Under the pieces are notes generated by a model. That model did no database searches, was not told the origin of the DNA, and worked only from the letters and a program-made list of their open reading frames with translations. A stretch of 64,000 nt of DNA from Natranaerofaba carboxydovora (GTDB taxonomy: Bacteria; Bacillota; Natranaerobiia; Natranaerobiales; Natranaerofabaceae): contig NZ_CP054394.1 in the NCBI RefSeq assembly GCF_022539405.1, positions 2,736,501-2,800,500 on the forward strand, in the 5' to 3' direction. How positions within the stretch are numbered: the first letter of the stretch is position 1; the number at the start of each line of letters is the position of its first letter. The position numbers were made by a program, and so were the translations under genes. Shown here in pieces: positions 16,566-23,946 of this stretch.

Positions 16566-16841
16566 ATGTCTAACTTAGAAATTTCAAAAGATGAAATTAA
16601 AGATTTTAAAAAGCTGTCAATTATCGAAAAACTAACTCCTTTAAAAGAGTATGTAAAGCTTCTTGAAAAGAAATATCAATGCAATTTTGAGGAATTAGAG
16701 GATAAAGTCAACAATGATCCTGAAAATTTTGAGTTATGGGATTCATATATTGAATGGAAAGCGTATCAAGAAAAAACAAATGAATTAACAAAAAAATATG
16801 AGGAAATTGAACATGCAGACAGTATTAGATTTGTTGAATAA
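16566..16841 (+). CDS. Small hypothetical protein, antitoxin-like
   Basis: The 91-residue protein has the pattern LEKKYQCNFEELEDKV ... DPENFELWDSYIEWKAYQEK, which resembles small antitoxin-like proteins found beside toxins in thermophiles. This is recollection of a pattern, not a family assignment. TATAAT at 16494-16499 gives a likely promoter, and AAAGTGGGTGATG supplies the ribosome binding site. No toxin follows, so it is orphan or has lost its partner. Confidence 0.5.
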   Translation: MSNLEISKDEIKDFKKLSIIEKLTPLKEYVKLLEKKYQCNFEELEDKVNNDPENFELWDSYIEWKAYQEKTNELTKKYEEIEHADSIRFVE

Positions 16842-16916
16842 CTAAAAAGTAATCTATAGCTATGAGGTCTTGGACTTTAAGCAAAGTGAAAATTTTTCTT
16901 ATATGTAAAAGCTTAT

Positions 16917-16950
16917 CCCCCATAAACTTAATTTGGGGGACTTATTTTGA
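16917..16950. terminator. Terminator between 16841 and 16987
   Basis: CCCCC (16917-16921) pairs with GGGGG (16935-16939), with flanking AT able to extend the stem; TTATTTT follows on the plus strand. Confidence 0.5.
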
Positions 16951-16986
16951 CATACTAGAGAGTATTCAACTAGAGAATATTTACTT

Positions 16987-17451
16987 TTAATTTTTCTTAT
17001 CAAAATGAGCCCCCTTCTTTTTGCCTTCATTATTTTGAGCTTTCTTTTTGGAGTATAATTTAGTTCCCATGCTTTTCTTTAGCTTTTTTAGGTCATTATG
17101 ACCGGTTAATTTTAGAAGCTGTTCTTCATGTTCTTTACTCCTGTTAAACACATCTTCCATTAGTATATTTATCTCATCTTGAAGTTTTCTTATTTTTGAA
17201 AGGTATGAGCTGTTTAATCTATCATTATCTTCTGTTATCAAATCTTTATATTCTTCTTTTAAAGCAGTTATCTTTTCTTCAAGTTTATTTTGTTTGTCAA
17301 GGATTTTACTCTTCTCATTGGTGATCTCTACATAATCATCGAACCTGCCGTCTTTCAGGCAGGTGTCCTGCTTATCTGTTATCTCCTGGAGTCTAGCTAA
17401 GTTTAGTTTATATTTTTCTAGGTATTTAATCCAGTCATCAAGCTTTTCCAC
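16987..17451 (-). CDS. FlgN/FliT-type flagellar export chaperone (putative)
   Basis: The 154-residue protein is almost entirely helical coiled coil with Lys/Glu heptads (NLARLQEITDKQ, NEKSKILDKQNKLEEKI, YLSKIRKLQDEINILMEDVF), and its position after fliS corresponds to fliT in B. subtilis. FliT-type chaperones bind FliD or hook-associated proteins before export. It ends in HFDKKN, like two other chaperone-like proteins in this window. The start GTG 17451 lies inside the 3' end of fliS (14-base overlap) with AGGTGGAG upstream, so translation is coupled. Confidence 0.65.
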   Translation of the reverse strand: MEKLDDWIKYLEKYKLNLARLQEITDKQDTCLKDGRFDDYVEITNEKSKILDKQNKLEEKITALKEEYKDLITEDNDRLNSSYLSKIRKLQDEINILMEDVFNRSKEHEEQLLKLTGHNDLKKLKKSMGTKLYSKKKAQNNEGKKKGAHFDKKN

Positions 17452-17863
17452 TTACTCCACCTGCCTGCTTTGCTTCACCCTTTTGATTTTTAAGGGTTTT
17501 TTGTGCTTGTTGGAAGGTTTCTTTCATCTCTGTTAGCATGTTTCTTACCCGTGCTATTCTATCTTTATCTTTTTTGATATTTGCCTGGATTAGCTCATTT
17601 AGCATGTATTCATACAGGCTAAAGAGGTTTTTGGCTATCTCTCCACCTTTGTCAAAGTCTAGAGATACCATAAGTTCGTTAACTATTTCCTGTCCTCTTT
17701 TTATCTTTTCGTTTGCTGTTTTTAGGTCATTATCTTCAATGTGTTTTTCTGCCTGCTTTAAGAACTTGATCCCACCATCAAAAAGCATGAACATCAATCT
17801 TTCAGGTGTAGCAGTCTGCACAGAGGTCTCCTTATATTGGTTGTATGGGTTTTGATTCATCAT
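17438..17863 (-). CDS. fliS: Flagellin export chaperone FliS
   Basis: The sequence NPYNQYKETSVQTATPERLM and MLFDGGIKFLKQAEKHIEDN is the FliS signature; the four-helix bundle continues to ANIKKDKDRIARVRNMLTEM. FliS binds the flagellin C terminus and prevents polymerisation in the cytoplasm. The length of 141 is normal. A 20-residue Gln/Gly/Lys tail (KNQKGEAKQAGGVSGKA) is extra. It is the next-to-last gene of the minus-strand flagellar operon. Confidence 0.95.
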   Translation of the reverse strand: MMNQNPYNQYKETSVQTATPERLMFMLFDGGIKFLKQAEKHIEDNDLKTANEKIKRGQEIVNELMVSLDFDKGGEIAKNLFSLYEYMLNELIQANIKKDKDRIARVRNMLTEMKETFQQAQKTLKNQKGEAKQAGGVSGKA

Positions 17864-18011
17864 GCTAAATACGCCCCCTTTGGTCTTATCAAAACTTCAA
17901 TCAAACATATAACATAATACTTATTTGATACTGTTCTTTTATTTTTTAATTTTACTTTCCATTTCATTTTAATTTTAAATTAAAGCCTAAGGATTAATTT
18001 TAGCTTTAACA

Positions 18012-18407
18012 CTAAATGGTCTCATCAATGATTAGGCCGACCATCTCTTTTATACCTGCCACAATATCAAGAATCTTCTCCGGAGGTATTTCTCTTATTA
18101 CTTCTTCATTCTCTCTATCTACTACCTCAACCCAAATTCTATCCGTCTGTTCATGGATATTGTAGTCAAATTCTTTGTCAACAAATTTAGTAGCTTCTCT
18201 TAACTCATCAACAAGTTTTTCTACGTCTTCTCTTTCTAGAAGCTGGCTTCTACGGCTTTCTGCAGAGAGTTCATCTCTTTCTACTTCTTCCCTGGTTCTT
18301 TCCCTTGCGCTTTCACCGCTTCTTTCTAAGTTCTTTCTCTTTGATTCAGCAGGGTTATTTTCAACACCTCTAGTTCTTGGTATAGGGTCAGTACCATCTA
18401 CTCTCAA
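18012..18407 (-). CDS. flaG: FlaG family protein (second copy)
   Basis: The C-terminal half (FDYNIHEQTDRIWVEVVDRE, EVIREIPPEKILDIVAGIKE, MVGLIIDETI) is FlaG. The N-terminal 70 residues are Arg/Glu-rich and probably extended. The start is TTG 18407 with GAGGTGAAACACC just upstream. It lies between a FlgN/FliT-like chaperone gene (22-base gap) and fliS, so it belongs to the second filament set. Confidence 0.88.
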   Translation of the reverse strand: MRVDGTDPIPRTRGVENNPAESKRKNLERSGESARERTREEVERDELSAESRRSQLLEREDVEKLVDELREATKFVDKEFDYNIHEQTDRIWVEVVDRENEEVIREIPPEKILDIVAGIKEMVGLIIDETI

Positions 18408-18429
18408 GGTGTTTCACCTCTTTTCCTTG

Positions 18430-18876
18430 TCAACTTTTCTTATCAAAAAACACCCCTTCTTCTTTTATATGTCTTGGTTCTGGATGATAGGAATTAACCA
18501 CTTTTCTATCACGTTTCGTTTTTGATAGTTCTTTTTCGATTTCTTTTTTGTTATGTCCTATTAGCTTTTCAAGCTCTTTTACTTTTCCTTCGGCTGTTCT
18601 TAGGATATCTTTGTTTTCTTCTCTTAGGTTATTTATTTTATCTTTATATGGCTCTGGGATGGCATGTTCCTGCCATTTTTCCTTGTACTCTTTAAGCTGG
18701 GGGGTTATATCACTCATCTTATTCATAGTACGCTTTTTTTTGTTAAATAAGCTCATAAAGCTTTCAATATCTTCTTCTTTAAGGTATTGAAGCTGTTTAT
18801 CCAGTACTTTTAGGTATTTATTTGCTGTTTTATTATATTTTTCTAAAAGCTCCTGCCAGTTTTGAAGCTCTTTCAA
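18430..18876 (-). CDS. FlgN/FliT-type flagellar export chaperone (putative)
   Basis: The 148-residue helical protein (NWQELLEKYNKTANKYLKVL, KEDIESFMSLFNKKKRTMNK, KVKELEKLIGHNKKEIEKEL) lies directly after fliD, where FliT-like chaperones are expected. It ends VFFDKKS, matching the tail of the chaperones at 16987 and 27337. The start is TTG 18876 behind GGGGGGAT. A role as FliD-specific chaperone is inferred from position. Confidence 0.6.
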   Translation of the reverse strand: MKELQNWQELLEKYNKTANKYLKVLDKQLQYLKEEDIESFMSLFNKKKRTMNKMSDITPQLKEYKEKWQEHAIPEPYKDKINNLREENKDILRTAEGKVKELEKLIGHNKKEIEKELSKTKRDRKVVNSYHPEPRHIKEEGVFFDKKS

Positions 18877-18919
18877 AATTTATCCCCCCGGTCACATCAC
18901 TAATATTTATCTGAATATG

Positions 18920-20476
18920 TTACATATTCTGTAGTTCCTGCTGAAGGAAATCTCCTTCTGCAAATGTTTCCTGTAATGATTCTTCCATTCTGCCAAACTG
19001 CTGCCACATGGTCTCTTCTCTCATGTCAATTCTTCTTTCCATACTATCGATTCTGTCTTCTTTTCTGTCTATATTACCTCTAAGGCTTAATATCCTCTCG
19101 CCGATCATGGTTCCCTGTTTGTCTCTATCCTGGTCTCCCTCATAGGCAAATCCTTCGTCTACAATATTTTCTTCTAGTCTAGTGGCAACACCATCTTCAC
19201 TTGCAAAAAACTCTTCAACAAGCTCTGGCTTATCTTCTAATACTTCTCTAAATCTCTCCTCATCAAAGTCAATCTGACCAAGTTCACCAGGGTTAAAGCT
19301 ATCTCCAACAGAAGCTTCTCCGCCTACATCAAGACCAAAGTATGCAGCACTTAGCTTTGTATCTTCATTTATATCTTCATACTGGTCAACATCAACATTA
19401 AGATCTCCTGCGTTAATTGGATCAGTTAACTGCCTTCTTAAGGAGTTTTGAAGGTTTCTTAACATGGAATCTCCTTGAAGGGCTCCTGTCTGTATATCTT
19501 CCTCATCTTCAACTTCTTCACCATATTCCTGAACTTCACCTTTTTCCCTAAGAAAAGATTCTATTTCGTTGTAATTATCTACAAATTCCTGCATTGATTC
19601 TACAGGGGTGTCCATATCACGGGAAATATCTATAGTGCCAGATGTTTCTTCATCAGCACCACTAATATCTATAGTTACATCTTCTTGATCAGGTCTAAAT
19701 TCACTTAATTCTATCTCATTAGACTGAAGGTCATCACGTCTGGTAAATCCTATAGTGACATCAGCATTTTGAGCAGCCTGCTCTTCAAATCTATCTTCAT
19801 AATCTTCAGCTTCTAGATCATAATCTTCAAACCCTATCTGCTCTAAGATATTCTCATTCTCACTTTCAATGTTTGTAATCCTATTATCTTCTCCGGTCTC
19901 GGTAGATTCAATTATCAGTCTGCCGTCTTCTGCGCTTTCTCTTTCCACATGAGACTCCAGATCACCCTCTGATTGCTGTGTTATTGCTTCAGCTATATCA
20001 AAGATGTCATCCCCGTCATAAAGCTCAATATTAAGTTCTTCTCCTCCAACTTCTATAATTAGGTCTTCGCTTTCTTCCCCGTTTAAGTCAAGTTCAAAGT
20101 CTTCTATGTCGCTTATAGGTTCTGAAGAAGATATTGCATGAGCTTTAGCAGTTTGATGCACTTCTATATCATAGTTTCCCTCTTCAGCATCGCTACCTGC
20201 TGTTACTGATATTCCCTCCGGAGCTTCTGTATTCATATTTGTAAAGGTGTCTCTATCTCTAATGGGGGATACAGTATCTGCTAAGCCCTTAATGGTCTTA
20301 TTAACATCACGCCAGACGTCTTTTTTTCCTTCTACTTCACTTATTTCTCCTTCCATCCTTTGAATAGGTTGGCGCTCTATCTGCATCATAGTATTAATAA
20401 ATTCCTGGGTGTCAAAACCGCTTGCTAGTCCACCTACTCTCATATGATCCATTCCACTTCCGCCCATACCTTCCAT
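18920..20476 (-). CDS. fliD: Flagellar cap protein FliD (second copy)
   Basis: A complete FliD of 518 residues: MRVGGLASGFDTQEFINTMM ... RQPIQRMEGEISEVEGKKDV at the N terminus, NYDIEVHQTAKAHAISS, C-terminal domain MQEFVDNYNEIESFLREKGE, GDSMLRNLQNSLRRQL, and a terminal coiled coil (ILSLRGNIDRKEDRIDSMER to the end). It is markedly more acidic than copy 1 (runs of Glu/Asp at 325-340). ATG 20476 is preceded by AGGAGGTG. The order flagellin 2-flaG-fliD-chaperone-flaG-fliS-chaperone makes a second complete filament/cap set. Confidence 0.93.
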   Translation of the reverse strand: MEGMGGSGMDHMRVGGLASGFDTQEFINTMMQIERQPIQRMEGEISEVEGKKDVWRDVNKTIKGLADTVSPIRDRDTFTNMNTEAPEGISVTAGSDAEEGNYDIEVHQTAKAHAISSSEPISDIEDFELDLNGEESEDLIIEVGGEELNIELYDGDDIFDIAEAITQQSEGDLESHVERESAEDGRLIIESTETGEDNRITNIESENENILEQIGFEDYDLEAEDYEDRFEEQAAQNADVTIGFTRRDDLQSNEIELSEFRPDQEDVTIDISGADEETSGTIDISRDMDTPVESMQEFVDNYNEIESFLREKGEVQEYGEEVEDEEDIQTGALQGDSMLRNLQNSLRRQLTDPINAGDLNVDVDQYEDINEDTKLSAAYFGLDVGGEASVGDSFNPGELGQIDFDEERFREVLEDKPELVEEFFASEDGVATRLEENIVDEGFAYEGDQDRDKQGTMIGERILSLRGNIDRKEDRIDSMERRIDMREETMWQQFGRMEESLQETFAEGDFLQQELQNM

Positions 20477-20503
20477 AACTTACACCTCCTAAAAAAACCT
20501 GCT

Positions 20504-20869
20504 TTAAACCTTCTCGTCTATTATAAGCCCGGCTTTTTCTTTAATCCCTGCGATAACGTCTAGTATATCCTCAGGTGGGACCTCTTTTATAACTTCATCT
20601 GCTCCCCTGTCTATTATTTCAACCCATACCCTGTCTAGCTTTTCATGAATATTGAAGTTAAATCCCTTGTCATAGAAGCGCTCTACTTCCTCTGATTCTT
20701 CTAAGGCCTTTTCTATTTCATCCCTGTTTATTTCTTCTCTTCTTTTCTCCGGGGCCAGTTCATCTTTTTGAAACTTGTCACTTATCTTATAATCATGATT
20801 ATTGGTCTTACCTGCAACACTCTCAGGCCTATCAATTTTTGCCGCCGGGCTAGCTTCAGCAATATTCAA
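20504..20869 (-). CDS. flaG: FlaG family protein (third copy)
   Basis: The signature FNFNIHEKLDRVWVEIIDRG, EVIKEVPPEDILDVIAGIKE, AGLIIDEKV identifies FlaG. The start is TTG 20869, six bases after AGGAGGTGACC. It follows the flagellin 2 terminator and is 27 bases from fliD. Three FlaG copies in one region is unusual. Confidence 0.9.
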   Translation of the reverse strand: MNIAEASPAAKIDRPESVAGKTNNHDYKISDKFQKDELAPEKRREEINRDEIEKALEESEEVERFYDKGFNFNIHEKLDRVWVEIIDRGADEVIKEVPPEDILDVIAGIKEKAGLIIDEKV

Positions 20870-20890
20870 TTTTGGTCACCTCCTAAGTTT

Positions 20891-20925
20891 AAAAAAGGCC
20901 AGCCGACTTGGTCGGCCGGCCTTTT
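20891..20925 (-). terminator. Terminator of flagellin 2
   Basis: AAAAGGCC-GCCGAC / GTCGGC-GGCCTTTT hairpin with a T run on the minus strand, 17 bases past the flagellin stop. Confidence 0.85.
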
Positions 20926-20941
20926 GATATCAAAGGGTCTA

Positions 20942-22408
20942 TTACTGAAGAAGCTGAAGTACGCCCTGCGGCTGCATGTTGGCCTGAGCCATCATAGCAG
21001 TTCCTGCTTCTTCTAGTACCTGATGCCTTGAGAAGTCCATCATTTCTTCTGCCATATCAGCATCTCTAATTCTTGATTCAGCAGCTTCTAGGTTTTCAGA
21101 TGCCACACTTAAGTTAGCGATAGTGTGCTCTAGTCTGTTTTGAAGTGCTCCTAGTTCGGAGCGCTGGGATGAAACAGTGTCGATTGCGTCATCAATAGTT
21201 GATATTGCACTATCGGCAGAGTCCTGATTTTGTATATCAAGACCACCTTCAGCTGTTACGTCTATTGTATCTAATTCATGCAAGTCAACATCAGTACTTG
21301 AAGCAATAGGATCTGCATCGTCCCAATCTTCGTTATCAGCAAGGTCTATATCATCTGCTGAATAAATATTATTTCCATCAGAATCTATCACAGCTACAAC
21401 ATTATCAGTTTCTACATCGTCTCCTTCTCTTATTAATGCATAGCCATCATCATCAACGCCATCTATGTCGCCACCTTCAATTACTTCATATGTTCCGCTT
21501 TCTAAGTCATTTTCAAGATCTACAGTAGCAGTAGCTGATGCACTAGCAATTGAGTCAGTTTCAGTTATCTCTAAGTAAACTTCACCAGAGGTTACAGGAG
21601 CATCGAAATCTAGCCCCGCATCATCATCTACATCTGCTTCTCCTTCTCGAAGTTCTTCAACAGTAGCTGTATCTTCCAGTGCATCATATACTTCTCCGTC
21701 GTTGCTAACCGCACGAGCATTACCATCCTCATCAACAAGAGCGTATTGTGCAAATTCATCTGTATCTACTTCATAAATTTCTCCTAGATCTACAACCTCA
21801 AGTTCATAAGTTTCTTCTCCCTCAAGTGCTGTATCGTCTAAATCGTCTAAATCGTCAATATTGTCAGTAGTTAATTCAAAACTTACATTACCACCTTCTC
21901 CAACACCTAGGGCACTTGCTCCCATATTATCAATAGCTAAATCAACATTTTGTCCTTCATTAGCTCCAATATGGAAAGTTCCTTCAAAAGTATCATCTAG
22001 TAGTTCTTGGGTGTTAAATTCAGTTGTTTCTGCAATTCTTGACAGCTCCTCTGCAAGCTGGTCCATCTCGTCCTGCATAGCACCACGATCATCATCAATG
22101 TTCGTGTCGTTAGCTGACTGTACTGCAAGTTCTCTCATTCTCTGCAGGATACCATGAGTCTCTTCAAGAGCACCTTCTGCAGTCTGGATAAGGCTGATAG
22201 CGTCCTGAGCATTACTTACAGCCTGGTTAAGACCATTAACCTGTCCTCTCATCTTCTCTGAGATTGACAGACCTGCTGCGTCGTCTGCTGCACGGTTAAT
22301 TCTCTGACCGCTTGATAGCCTTTCCATAGAAGTCTGCATGTTCTCGTTGGTTCTTTGAAGCTGCCTGTGGGCATTCATCGCTTCAATGTTCGTGTTAATT
22401 CTTGCCAT
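20942..22408 (-). CDS. hag: Flagellin (second copy) with acidic central insert
   Basis: The 488-residue flagellin starts MARINTNIEAMNAHRQLQRT (ATG 22408; GGGAGG at nine bases), keeps [17 protein letters not shown], and ends [20 protein letters not shown] ... MQPQGVLQLLQ. The central region (about 175-405) is dominated by Asp/Glu/Ala and contains a module at about 220-281 (YALVDEDGNARAVSNDGEVY ... FDAPVTSGEV) shared with flagellin 1 and FlgL. It is the Bacillus-type hag by position, directly after csrA. The leader has a CsrA-type hairpin and a sigma-D promoter. The terminator separates it from flaG-fliD. Confidence 0.95.
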   Translation of the reverse strand: MARINTNIEAMNAHRQLQRTNENMQTSMERLSSGQRINRAADDAAGLSISEKMRGQVNGLNQAVSNAQDAISLIQTAEGALEETHGILQRMRELAVQSANDTNIDDDRGAMQDEMDQLAEELSRIAETTEFNTQELLDDTFEGTFHIGANEGQNVDLAIDNMGASALGVGEGGNVSFELTTDNIDDLDDLDDTALEGEETYELEVVDLGEIYEVDTDEFAQYALVDEDGNARAVSNDGEVYDALEDTATVEELREGEADVDDDAGLDFDAPVTSGEVYLEITETDSIASASATATVDLENDLESGTYEVIEGGDIDGVDDDGYALIREGDDVETDNVVAVIDSDGNNIYSADDIDLADNEDWDDADPIASSTDVDLHELDTIDVTAEGGLDIQNQDSADSAISTIDDAIDTVSSQRSELGALQNRLEHTIANLSVASENLEAAESRIRDADMAEEMMDFSRHQVLEEAGTAMMAQANMQPQGVLQLLQ

Positions 22409-22417
22409 TTGAATCAT

Positions 22418-22449
22418 CCTCCCTGATTTTTATTTGGGCGTCCCTGCCC
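22418..22449 (-). promoter_or_regulatory. CsrA-binding sites in the flagellin 2 leader
   Basis: On the minus strand GGGC-AGGGAC-GCCC (22436-22449) places GGA in a tight hairpin loop. A second GGA sits in the ribosome binding site GGGAGG (22418-22423). This repeats the two-site layout of flagellin 1. Confidence 0.6.
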
Positions 22450-22554
22450 GTTTTTTTGCTCCCATTTGAAGAGATGGCCATCTCTTTTGTTTAAGGGAAT
22501 ATATGAATTAACCCCATCTTGGGGATAATCCCTAGTATTAGTTCCTACTATAAT

Positions 22555-22582
22555 ATATCGGCTTTAAGATGTATTGTTGTTA
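22555..22582 (-). promoter_or_regulatory. Sigma-D type promoter for flagellin 2
   Basis: On the minus strand TAAC (22582-22579), 16 bases, then GCCGATAT (22562-22555). The -10 is a perfect sigma-D match; the -35 is weaker (TAAC for TAAA). Confidence 0.6.
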
Positions 22583-22647
22583 GCATGGTGAGTAGTTTGT
22601 AGGTTCTTTTAGAGCTTCTCACAGGGTTTTGGCTTTTTTTTGCTCTC

Positions 22648-22893
22648 TTATTCACCCTGATTTTTCTTGTTTTTTAGGGCATCTGATAATTTTCCAAGGG
22701 TATCCTTTGATAGTTTGGTAGCCTGGATGTTTTGTCCCTGGATTTTTTCGTAGACTTCTTTTCTGTGAATCTCTACATCCTTTGGTGCCTTGATGCCAAC
22801 CTTGACCCTGTCTCCTTCTAGCTTTACTAAGGTTATCTCTATGTCATCTCCTATGATTATTGATTCTTTTTCTTTGCGGGATAGTACTAGCAT
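22648..22893 (-). CDS. csrA: CsrA carbon storage regulator (second copy)
   Basis: [20 protein letters not shown] and [20 protein letters not shown] are canonical CsrA. At 81 residues it has the usual Firmicute C-terminal extension. Its ATG follows the fliW stop directly (TAAATG), the standard fliW-csrA coupling. CsrA represses hag translation; FliW sequesters CsrA until flagellin titrates FliW. Flagellin 2 follows about 240 bases downstream. Confidence 0.95.
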   Translation of the reverse strand: MLVLSRKEKESIIIGDDIEITLVKLEGDRVKVGIKAPKDVEIHRKEVYEKIQGQNIQATKLSKDTLGKLSDALKNKKNQGE

Positions 22894-23349
22894 TTAGACT
22901 GCTCCCTTCGCCCTGTCTTCGTTAAACAAAGGGTGTTTGGTACCATAAGGAGATGGGTGTAGGATTACTTGTTTCCCAAGGCGTTTGTCAGGGTTTATTA
23001 TTAAGGGGCCTTGAAGGTTTACTGTGGCTTTTTTGATATCTTGTTCTGGTACGGTTACTATAGCGAGGATAACACCCTTGGTTGGGTCATCTAGCTCTGT
23101 TATAGATATCTCTTCTTCTGCTATCTCTACTTTGTAATCTGTGAAGAACTGTGATGGGTCTATTAAGAGAAAGAAGAGCTCAATATCATCTATTGATTGA
23201 AGATACCAAAAAGGAGTATCCTTCTCCCCCTGCAGTAACAGGTATCTGGTATAATCAGAGAAACCTACTAATCCACTTGGAAAGGTTATTATCTTATCTT
23301 CATCTATCTTAATCTCCCCTAAGAAGGGGCTATTTATCTTCTTAGTCAT
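22894..23349 (-). CDS. fliW: Flagellar assembly factor FliW
   Basis: FLGEIKIDEDKIITFPSGLV, RYLLLQGEKDTPFWYLQSID, LFFLLIDPSQFFTDY and ATVNLQGPLIINPDKRLGKQ are FliW signatures. FliW binds either flagellin or CsrA and couples flagellin synthesis to export. ATG 23349 is chosen (AGAGGTG upstream) over an in-frame GTG at 23358. It lies between yviE and csrA as in B. subtilis. Only one fliW is seen for two csrA. Confidence 0.95.
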   Translation of the reverse strand: MTKKINSPFLGEIKIDEDKIITFPSGLVGFSDYTRYLLLQGEKDTPFWYLQSIDDIELFFLLIDPSQFFTDYKVEIAEEEISITELDDPTKGVILAIVTVPEQDIKKATVNLQGPLIINPDKRLGKQVILHPSPYGTKHPLFNEDRAKGAV

Positions 23350-23374
23350 TAATAACACCTCTTAAAAACAATAA

Positions 23375-23929
23375 TTATCTTACCCTTATATCTATCTGAG
23401 GTTCTGGGTCTACTTGTATATTTAGGCTTCCTGCCTCTATGTATGCACGCCTTGCTATATCTTCTAGGTTAATTCTTAGCTCTTCTGGGGAATAGTCAAG
23501 GTCAATCTCCCCTTCTTGTACTTCAATTCTTGGAGGGTTCTGTGGTACTAGAGCTATATTGAATTCATCTTCTGCAAAGACGTGCTGGATAACCTGATCT
23601 ATTAATGGATTGCCCCCGTCTTCTATTCTCTGAAGCTGATCACCCCAGGCGGATATCCTTCCTATTGCTTCATAAGCTTCCTGCATCCCTTTGTCTGCTC
23701 TTTCGCTGGCAAGGCTTACTACTTTTTTGCGGTTTAGGTCTTCATAGACTTCGGTAGAGTCCACCTGGACCTGGGGGAAGTTAGTCGTTAGTGAGAACTG
23801 ACGATCTTCTTTGTCTAGTTGGAAGTCTCTACGACTCATATCAAGCTCAGATTCCATGGGGGTACTCTGGAGATCTAAGCTTCCAAATGTAATATTTATC
23901 TCAAGGGATCTATCTATACCTACTCCCAT
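23375..23929 (-). CDS. YviE-like (DUF6470) flagellar-locus protein
   Basis: The 184-residue protein lies between flgL and fliW, the place of yviE in B. subtilis. It has the family pattern of short beta stretches with amphipathic sequence (LEINITFGSLDLQST, PQVQVDSTEVYEDLNRKKVV), a central helical part (MQEAYEAIGRISAWGDQL) and a C-terminal LNIQVDPEPQIDIRVR. The function is unknown. GGGGTGG precedes ATG 23929. Confidence 0.8.
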   Translation of the reverse strand: MGVGIDRSLEINITFGSLDLQSTPMESELDMSRRDFQLDKEDRQFSLTTNFPQVQVDSTEVYEDLNRKKVVSLASERADKGMQEAYEAIGRISAWGDQLQRIEDGGNPLIDQVIQHVFAEDEFNIALVPQNPPRIEVQEGEIDLDYSPEELRINLEDIARRAYIEAGSLNIQVDPEPQIDIRVR

Positions 23930-23946
23930 AGGTTATCCACCCCTAA

